A stretch of 64,000 nt of DNA from Halomontanus rarus (GTDB lineage Archaea; Halobacteriota; Halobacteria; Halobacteriales; Natrialbaceae): the NCBI RefSeq assembly GCF_017357405.1, contig NZ_CP071598.1, positions 558,001-622,000 on the forward strand, given 5' to 3'. Made by a program: the position numbers and the translations under genes. The notes below the pieces were generated by a model that saw only the letters and a list, made by a program, of their open reading frames with translations, was not told the DNA's origin and made no database searches. Of this stretch, positions 58,366-64,000 are shown in pieces. Every line of letters begins with the position of its first letter. Positions within the stretch are counted from its first letter, which is position 1.

Positions 58366-59877
58366 ATGCCGGTCAGACCACCCACGAAAGCCGCCTTGCG
58401 CGAACTCGAGAAGGGACTGTTCCTCGAGCTCACCGACGAGGAACTCGAGTTCTTCGCGGAGATGGCCGAACGGCGACTCGAAGCCTACGAGACGGTCATG
58501 TCCTACGATCCGGAACCGCGGCTGGGTGGGACCGAGAACCGCAAACGGAGTTCGGGGAAACGGGTCCCGAGCGACGCGGATCCACACAACGCGTGGATGA
58601 CGGCGTGTCACGTCGGCGGCGACGATGAAGGGGACCTCGACGGCTGGGACATCGCGATCAAGGACAACGTCTGCGTCGCCGGCGTCGAGATGACCTGTGG
58701 CTCACAGGTCGTCGAAGGCTACGTTCCGAACCGCGACGCGACCGTCGTCACGCGACTGCTCGAGGCGGGGGCGGATATCGTGGGCAAGACGAACATGGAC
58801 GACATGGCGATGACGAAGACGGGCCACAGCGCGTTCGGACCGATCCTGAACCCGCACGACGAGGAGTATCTCGCGGGCGGCTCGAGCGGCGGGAGTGCGG
58901 TCGCCGTCGCGACCGGCGACGTCGACGCGGCGATCGGCTCCGATCAGGGCGGTAGCGTTCGGATTCCCGCTGCGTTGTGTGGGATCGTCGGCCACAAGCC
59001 GACGTACGAACTCGTCCCCTACACCGGCTGTATCGGAATCGAGCACGCGATCGACCACCCCGGGCCGATGGGTCCCGACGTCGAGAGCGTCGCGCGCGTC
59101 CTGTCGGCGATCGCCGGCAGCAACGAACGAGACCTGCGGTCGCACGCGCCGGTCCCCGTCGAGCGCTACGAGGACGCACTGGACGGCGATATCGGCGATC
59201 TCTCGATCGGCGTCCTGACGGAGGGGTTCGAACGGCCGAACTCGGAGGAGGCGGTTTTGGAACGGTCGAGAGAGGCGATCGACCGCCTCGCGAACGAGGC
59301 CGAGTCGGTCGAGGAGGTCTCCGTGCCGATGCACGCCGACGCCGGCGACATTCACTCGGTCTGTACGTCGGAAGGTCTGCTGGACGCGATAACCGGCGAG
59401 GGACTCGGACACGGCTGGAAGGCCTGGTACAACCTGTCGTGGATCGAATCGTTCGGCAAGTTTCGGCGGGCCCAGAGCGACGACTTCCCCGCCATGCTCA
59501 AACTGCTGTTGCTCATGGGCGCGTATACGAACAGCGAGTACCACTCGCGGTACTACGCCCACGGCATGAATCTCGTCGTGGAACTCACCGAGTGCTACGA
59601 CGAGGCGCTCGAGGAGTACGACCTGCTCGCCATGCCCACCACGGTAGGAACGGCTCCCGAACACCGGCCGGACCGAACCCAGTACGACCGCATGGGCCAG
59701 TCCGACGTCGTCGACAATACGACACCGTTCAACAGAACCGGTCATCCGGGCGTTTCCGTCCCGATCGGGGAGGTCGACGGGCTCCCCGTCGGACTCATGC
59801 TCGTGGGCTCTCGCTTCGACGATGCGACGGTGTTGAACGCCGCCTACGCGCTCGAGTCCGAGCTGGCGGCCGAATAG
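58366..59877 (+). CDS. Amidase-signature family hydrolase
   Basis: A 503-residue cytoplasmic amidase. The Ser-cisSer-Lys triad is visible as Lys99 in AIKDNVCV, Ser173 in GGSSGGSA and the nucleophile Ser197 in GSDQGGSVRIPA. The N-terminal 90 residues are a helical acidic region. The start at 58366 is chosen because the upstream extension is Arg-rich and not family-like. It could hydrolyse amides or ureas, or be a GatA paralogue, but GatB/GatC genes are not adjacent. Confidence 0.92.
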   Translation: MPVRPPTKAALRELEKGLFLELTDEELEFFAEMAERRLEAYETVMSYDPEPRLGGTENRKRSSGKRVPSDADPHNAWMTACHVGGDDEGDLDGWDIAIKDNVCVAGVEMTCGSQVVEGYVPNRDATVVTRLLEAGADIVGKTNMDDMAMTKTGHSAFGPILNPHDEEYLAGGSSGGSAVAVATGDVDAAIGSDQGGSVRIPAALCGIVGHKPTYELVPYTGCIGIEHAIDHPGPMGPDVESVARVLSAIAGSNERDLRSHAPVPVERYEDALDGDIGDLSIGVLTEGFERPNSEEAVLERSREAIDRLANEAESVEEVSVPMHADAGDIHSVCTSEGLLDAITGEGLGHGWKAWYNLSWIESFGKFRRAQSDDFPAMLKLLLLMGAYTNSEYHSRYYAHGMNLVVELTECYDEALEEYDLLAMPTTVGTAPEHRPDRTQYDRMGQSDVVDNTTPFNRTGHPGVSVPIGEVDGLPVGLMLVGSRFDDATVLNAAYALESELAAE

Positions 59878-59967
59878 AACAGAGAACGGCAGACCGGGCT
59901 CACGGTCTCTCCGCTGTTGCAAGGGCAAGTGCAATATTTGTCCGCGTTCCGGCCGTGTTCGTGCTCG

Positions 59968-61065
59968 ATGAGTGATGTAAACCCGAAGAATGTCGAGGAC
60001 CAGGTGATCGTGATCACCGGCGCGTCGTCGGGCATCGGACTCACGACCGCGCGGATGGCCGCCGACCGCGGGGCGAACGTCGTGGCCGCCGCCCGAAGCG
60101 AGGACGCGTTACGGGAGTTGACCGACGAGATCAGGACCGAGAGCGGCGAGGCGGAGTACGTCGTCGCCGACGTAAGCAAACGGGAGGACGTCCGCGAGAT
60201 CGCACAGGTAGCCGAAGAGGCCTACGGCGGGTTCGATACGTGGGTCAACGGCGCGGCCGTCTCCATCTACGGCAAACTCGAGAAAGTACCGGTCGAGGAG
60301 ATGCGCCAGCAGTTCGACACCAACGTCTGGGGGCTGCTGTACGGGTCGCTCGAGGCGGCCGCACACTTCGAGGAGAACGATCGCGACGGCACGATCGTCA
60401 ACATCGGGAGCATCGTCTCCGACCGGGCCATGATCGAGCAGGGCAGCTACTCGGCGTCCAAACACGCCGTCAAGGGCTTCACCGACGCCCTCCGCATGGA
60501 ACTCGAGGACGAGGGTGCGCCGGTCTCCGTGACGCTCGTCAAACCGAGCGCGATCGACACGCCGTATCCACAGCACGCGAAGAATTACATGGACGAGGAG
60601 GCGACGCTTCCGCCGCCGGTCTACGCGCCGGAGACGGTCGCCCGGACGATCCTCCACGCCGCAGAACACCCCGAGCGGGAGGTGACCGTCGGCGCCGGCG
60701 GCAAGAACATGGTCCTGCTGGGCCGCACCGCCTCGAGTCTGATGGATACGATCATGGAGACGGTCTTCGCCCGCCAGCAGCGCAAAGACAGTCCAGCACA
60801 GCCGCGCGAGGAACACGGGCTCGACGAGCCCGCCGGGGAACTCGAAGAGCGGGGCGGCTACGAGGGACACGTTGCCGAGTCGAGTCTCTACACGAGGATT
60901 CGACAGGGACGGATATCGAACACGGTCGTTGCCGGGGTGGCGGCGGCCGCACTGTACGCGGGGTACAGGGCGATACGCGGACGAGAGAAAGACACGAGCG
61001 ATACTGACGAGGAGGCCGGCTCGCGGCGGCCACGGTCGTCGCTGCGCCAGACCGTCGGTCGATAG
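59968..61065 (+). CDS. Short-chain dehydrogenase with C-terminal membrane anchor
   Basis: A 365-residue SDR. VITGASSGIG lies near 13-22, NGAAVSIYGK near 90-99, Ser and Tyr/Lys in NIGSIVSD and YSASKHAVKG near 138-164, giving the classical triad. The C-terminal extension (about 270-365) is acidic and then has one hydrophobic helix (NTVVAGVAAAALYAGY near 325-340), suggesting attachment to the membrane. Similar extended SDRs occur widely in haloarchaea and actinobacteria. Substrate unknown. Confidence 0.9.
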   Translation: MSDVNPKNVEDQVIVITGASSGIGLTTARMAADRGANVVAAARSEDALRELTDEIRTESGEAEYVVADVSKREDVREIAQVAEEAYGGFDTWVNGAAVSIYGKLEKVPVEEMRQQFDTNVWGLLYGSLEAAAHFEENDRDGTIVNIGSIVSDRAMIEQGSYSASKHAVKGFTDALRMELEDEGAPVSVTLVKPSAIDTPYPQHAKNYMDEEATLPPPVYAPETVARTILHAAEHPEREVTVGAGGKNMVLLGRTASSLMDTIMETVFARQQRKDSPAQPREEHGLDEPAGELEERGGYEGHVAESSLYTRIRQGRISNTVVAGVAAAALYAGYRAIRGREKDTSDTDEEAGSRRPRSSLRQTVGR

Positions 61066-61226
61066 TCCGGCTCGACCGCCGTCGCCGCGTGCGCAAGCGC
61101 CCACCATTTCGAAGAGGAAAGACTACCCGTGGTCTTCGTCACCCTCTCCGTCGTCAGCCCTCTGACCGGCGGACTGAGGATTTACGCGGTGCCCGGCTCG
61201 TCGTCGGCGAGGAGGATCCGGTTCAC

Positions 61227-61478
61227 GTGATCGTGACCGGGTTGATCGGTGCCGTCGTCTGGGTCGGCGGCGGGGCACTCGTCGGCTGGATCCCGCTGCT
61301 CGGCCAGCTACTCGTATTGTTGGTCTACACATGGCTGGTGAACAGGCGGTATCCGGGTGGCTGGGCCGACGCGTTGAAGATCGCGCTGATCGCCTGGTTC
61401 GTCACGCTGCTCGTGCTGTCGGTCCTCGCCACACTCAGGTTCACGACGTACGAAGCGATCGGCGTTCCGTTCGCGTGA
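61227..61478 (+). CDS. 83-residue two-helix membrane protein
   Basis: A hydrophobic protein beginning at GTG: helices about 3-35 (with a Gly-rich GGGALVG kink) and 51-72, separated by VNRRYPGGWADALK. The frame stays open upstream to 61089, but that part is Arg-rich and lacks hydrophobic character, so the GTG start is preferred. No function is recognised. Confidence 0.55.
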   Translation: MIVTGLIGAVVWVGGGALVGWIPLLGQLLVLLVYTWLVNRRYPGGWADALKIALIAWFVTLLVLSVLATLRFTTYEAIGVPFA

Positions 61479-61611
61479 TCCCCGCCGGGTCGGTCGCGAC
61501 GGCTCTCGGCCCGGGAGTAGGGGATTCGAGCGTTCCGCAGGAACTGACAGTCGTCCCTGCCGACAGTATGCCCCGACGGGTTTTCGTCCGTGGACCCGGT
61601 ACTAGCCTCCC

Positions 61612-61905
61612 ATGTCCGAGGACCACTCAGACGCCGACGACCGAACGACGATCCGGGCCGGACGAAACTTCGAACAGGAGTACCGCCTCGACGCGAGCGA
61701 AGCAGGCGAGTTCCTGATCCAGCTCGGCGAACAGCTCCGCGACGGGGAGGAACTCACGATCACCGGCGACGAGTGGGAACTCCCGTTCGCGTTCGGCGAA
61801 CCTGTCGAACTCGAGCTCGACTTCGACGGGATGGGAGAGCCGGAACTCGAGATCGAACTCGAGCTTCCCGGGCGGACCGACGACGAAGCGCCTGACGTCT
61901 CCTGA
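61612..61905 (+). CDS. Amphi-Trp domain protein
   Basis: A 97-residue protein with the amphi-Trp domain, a small haloarchaeal fold with alternating hydrophobic strands. EQEYRLDASEAGEFLIQLGE near 22-41 precedes the characteristic beta hairpins ELTITGDEWELPFAFGEPVELELDFDG, where the single Trp occurs. Function is unknown. No operon partner is evident. Confidence 0.82.
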   Translation: MSEDHSDADDRTTIRAGRNFEQEYRLDASEAGEFLIQLGEQLRDGEELTITGDEWELPFAFGEPVELELDFDGMGEPELEIELELPGRTDDEAPDVS

Positions 61906-62050
61906 ATCCGACGGCGACCCTCGAGACCCGGTACAATTCGAGCGATTCGAGACCGAGAACGGTCGAATCGAGGCCACACCCCGAGGCGGCCGAAGCGGAA
62001 AGAACGGTCAGATCCCACATAGTTAAGCCGCTGGCTCCGCCTCTCGAGGT

Positions 62051-62773
62051 ATGAGCAAAATCGCACTCCAGCTGTACAGTATCGATGCGGTCGACGACGA
62101 CACCGCGACCAAGGTCGGGACCGTCGGCGAGGCCGGCTTCGACGGCGTCGAGTTCGCGGGCATCGACGGCGACGTCGAAGACGTTGGGGCCGCACTCGAG
62201 GAAGGTGGCGTCGTCGCACCCAGCGCTCACGTCGGACTCGACGCCCTCGAGGACGACCTCTCGGGGACGGTCGACACCTACCGCTCGCTCGGCGTCGCGG
62301 ACCTCGTCGTTCCGTACCTCCCGCCGGAGGCGTTCGACTCGCGAGAGGCCGTCGAGGAGACCGCCGACCGGCTCTCCGCGGTCGCCGACGAACTCGAGGA
62401 CGACCTCACGCTGCACTACCACAACCACGATCACGAGTTCGTCGACGTCGACGGACGGCCAGCGATCGAACACCTGATCGACCTGACCGACGACCTCGAG
62501 ATCGAGCCCGATCTGGGCTGGGTCGGCGTCGCCGGATACGACCCGGTCGACTTCCTCGAGCGCCACGCCGATCGGATCTCGCTGGTCCACGTCAAAGACT
62601 ACGAGGAGGGCGGCCAGCCCGTCGAGGGCGGTACCGGCGACCTCGATATCGAGGCCGTCGCCGACGTCGCGGCGGAAAACGGGATGGAGTGGCTGATCTA
62701 CGAGCACGAGGAGCGCCAGGACTCCTACGAGACCGCCCGAAACGGCGTCGACTACCTCGAAGCCTACAAGTAA
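62051..62773 (+). CDS. Sugar phosphate isomerase/epimerase-like TIM barrel
   Basis: A 240-residue xylose-isomerase-like TIM barrel starting KIALQLYSIDA. Metal-site candidates include Glu in GVEFAG near 37, LHYHNHDHEF near 117-126, the Asp in EPDLGWVG near 154 and HVKDYEEGG near 178-186, and Glu in LIYEHEE near 217. The family acts on sugar phosphates or inositol-type substrates, but this member's substrate is unknown. A poly-T terminator follows. Confidence 0.88.
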   Translation: MSKIALQLYSIDAVDDDTATKVGTVGEAGFDGVEFAGIDGDVEDVGAALEEGGVVAPSAHVGLDALEDDLSGTVDTYRSLGVADLVVPYLPPEAFDSREAVEETADRLSAVADELEDDLTLHYHNHDHEFVDVDGRPAIEHLIDLTDDLEIEPDLGWVGVAGYDPVDFLERHADRISLVHVKDYEEGGQPVEGGTGDLDIEAVADVAAENGMEWLIYEHEERQDSYETARNGVDYLEAYK

Positions 62774-62823
62774 CGCCGGCATCTGACGGGTTCGAATCCG
62801 TGTTCGATCGGACATCGAGTCGA

Positions 62824-62933
62824 GTTTTTTGTCGTGTCGACCTCGCTCTCGCTCTCGTTCGAGTAAGAGTGAAAGTGAGAGTGAGGCCGAGAACGAGAGT
62901 GTGAGAGCGAGAGAAAGAGAGGTGCGAAGCGGA
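62824..62933. terminator. T-run and purine/pyrimidine-rich stem between convergent genes
   Basis: TTTTTT (62825-62830) is a good archaeal terminator for the isomerase gene. It is followed by CTCGCTCTCGCTCTCGTTCG (62842-62861) and its approximate complement, an AGAGTGAAAGTGAGAGTGAG tract (62866-62885), which can fold into a long imperfect hairpin. The tract continues with further GAGA repeats to 62926 and probably serves both convergent genes. Confidence 0.55.
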
Positions 62934-64000
62934 CTACCGGTCGGAATCCGACCGAGAAAGACGAAGCAGTTCGTCGCCGTCGGCGTCCGTGACCACGAAC
63001 AGATCGTCGTCGATCGTGAGCCGCGGCGGTCGATCCCAGGCGGCGTCCCGGTCGGCCGTCGCCGCGGTCACGCCCGAGACGAGCCAGTGCGTACCGGGGT
63101 CGTGTGATGCGGTCAACGTCGGCACGACCGTCCGGGGAGCGACCAGGTTCGTATTGGGGTCCTGCGTAATTACGCTGCCTTCACGGTGCCCCTCGAGGTC
63201 GCAAAGACCGCTGGTTCCCGCCGGATACCGAACCAGTGCGCTTCCCCCGCGTTCCTCGTGGCTGTGACGGTCGGGTCGATCGTCACCGGTCTTGTCCACC
63301 GGGAACCCGCCCTCGGCGCTGTGAAGGTGCCGGTCGGTCGACAGCTGGTGGAGGCGGACGTGCCACGGCGAGGCCGGGACGAGCCAGGTCTCGACGGTGA
63401 CGTCGTCCCACGGGTCCCACCGCGAGCGGAGCGTCGGTCCCTCGGCGGAGACGCTCGAGTCGGTAACCGAAAGTCGCGACCGGTAGGTGGAGCCGTCCGC
63501 GCTCAGCGCGAGGGAGCTGTCGTGGCCCGCGCCGCCGATCCCCGGCGCGCGGCTGCGGACGCTGAACCCGAACTGCGTGGAGTAGGCGAACTTAGTGTAC
63601 TTCTCCAGATAGTGGCTGTTCTGTCCGGCGGTGAGCGCGTAGTGGTGGCCCGCCTCTTCGTCCCGGCAGATGACCATCGTCGGTTCCTCCTGGACGGTCA
63701 GTTCGGCTGTGCCCGTCAACGGTTGTTCGTCGGCCTGCCAGAACGGGTGGTCCTCGGGAAGCGCCAGCGGGACGAACGCCTTCATCCCCCAGTAGGGGGA
63801 ACTCGGGGAGTTGTACGGCTCACTCACTTTCAGACTCGGATACCGGTAGCCGATCGAGAGGACCCCGCCGTCGGTGAAGATCGACTGGTCGGCCCACCAG
63901 CGGAGGTTGCGAAACCAGAGGCCCCTGATCTCACCCCACGAGAGGCCGTGTTCCTCGACGTCGACGTCGGCGAACGCCAGCGCGCCCCAGAACGCAGCCT
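62934..64000 (-). CDS. DUF2264-domain protein, partial (N-terminus beyond the window)
   Basis: At least 355 residues of a DUF2264 protein, reading in from the right edge. The frame stays open through 63828-64000 with FWGALAFADVDVEEHGLSWG and WFRNLRWWADQSIFTDGG, which form the end of the catalytic alpha-barrel-like part, and passes SPSSPYWGMKAFVPLAL near 63800. The remaining C-terminal beta-sandwich region is acidic. DUF2264 proteins are related to unsaturated glucuronyl hydrolase-like enzymes, and exact function is unknown. The start codon lies outside the window; the internal ATG at 63827 is not the start. Confidence 0.85.
   Translation of the reverse strand, partial: AAFWGALAFADVDVEEHGLSWGEIRGLWFRNLRWWADQSIFTDGGVLSIGYRYPSLKVSEPYNSPSSPYWGMKAFVPLALPEDHPFWQADEQPLTGTAELTVQEEPTMVICRDEEAGHHYALTAGQNSHYLEKYTKFAYSTQFGFSVRSRAPGIGGAGHDSSLALSADGSTYRSRLSVTDSSVSAEGPTLRSRWDPWDDVTVETWLVPASPWHVRLHQLSTDRHLHSAEGGFPVDKTGDDRPDRHSHEERGGSALVRYPAGTSGLCDLEGHREGSVITQDPNTNLVAPRTVVPTLTASHDPGTHWLVSGVTAATADRDAAWDRPPRLTIDDDLFVVTDADGDELLRLSRSDSDR

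Noticed and set aside
62786..62800. GGGTTCGAATCC tRNA T-loop-like sequence
   Set aside because: The remaining tRNA would overlap the end of the isomerase gene, and no acceptor or anticodon stem can be built.

Overview
The window reads as chromosomal DNA of a haloarchaeon (class Halobacteria). It is GC-rich with strong GC3 bias, the proteins are very acidic, Tat signals replace Sec signals on the copper proteins, a halocyanin, HalOD1 and bacterio-opsin-activator-type HTH proteins and DUF2249 proteins are present, and many genes have a TATA-like box about 25-30 bases before the start codon, as in leaderless transcripts. Genus is not assigned. No rRNA, convincing tRNA or CRISPR array was seen.

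Layout. 1-10.7 kb: thioredoxin, a tiny pilin-like membrane protein, a MetE-family methyltransferase, then a divergent sulfur-trafficking locus (PiT-type carrier, two YeeE/YedE half-transporters and a rhodanese-metallo-beta-lactamase protein on the minus strand; TusA, DsrE-like and HalOD1 proteins on the plus strand), followed by UspA, an MFS transporter and small proteins. 10.7-16.8 kb: an HpcH/HpaI aldolase, the hutU-hutG-hutI histidine-degradation operon (hutH not seen) and a ZIP metal transporter. 17-20 kb: a secreted beta-helix/ricin/dockerin-like protein and a tandem UspA protein. 20.1-29.4 kb: a probable denitrification locus with Mrp, an NrfD/4Fe-4S/halocyanin membrane module, cupin, HTH regulator, three DUF2249 proteins and copper nitrite reductase NirK. 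Most promoters here share a CGAA-N4-TTCG dyad, suggesting that quinol electrons could reach NirK through the NrfD/FeS complex and halocyanin under one regulator. 29.7-33 kb: sugar-phosphate isomerase, SDR and zinc alcohol dehydrogenase.

33.1-35.4 kb holds a ParA-type ATPase, an overlapping acidic partner gene, a perfect palindrome at the parA promoter and about 0.85 kb of AATAGGTACC-type repeats. The same AATAGG...CTATT palindrome forms a five-copy, roughly 31-bp-phased array 9 kb away at 25156-25298, inside the denitrification locus. Together they look like a chromosome-borne partition (segrosome-like) system with two DNA site clusters.

35.5-64 kb is mixed. It includes a small zinc finger, an HTTM/DCC pair, a PadR regulator, IS200/IS605-type remnants, a GH51 arabinofuranosidase with two alpha/beta hydrolases, an AT-richer patch with small membrane proteins and a truncated primase, an ABC exporter, small zinc ribbons, a class II HMG-CoA reductase, two citrate synthase paralogues (one fused to a C-terminal ArsR-like HTH domain), a tyrosine recombinase with a perfect 12-bp inverted repeat upstream, a transposase remnant, an amidase, an SDR, an amphi-Trp protein, a TIM-barrel isomerase and a partial DUF2264 protein cut by the right edge.

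Most promising for novelty are the ParA/palindrome system, the citrate synthase-HTH fusion with an inverted repeat at its own start, and the shared-dyad denitrification regulon with its molybdenum-free NrfD/FeS/halocyanin module.
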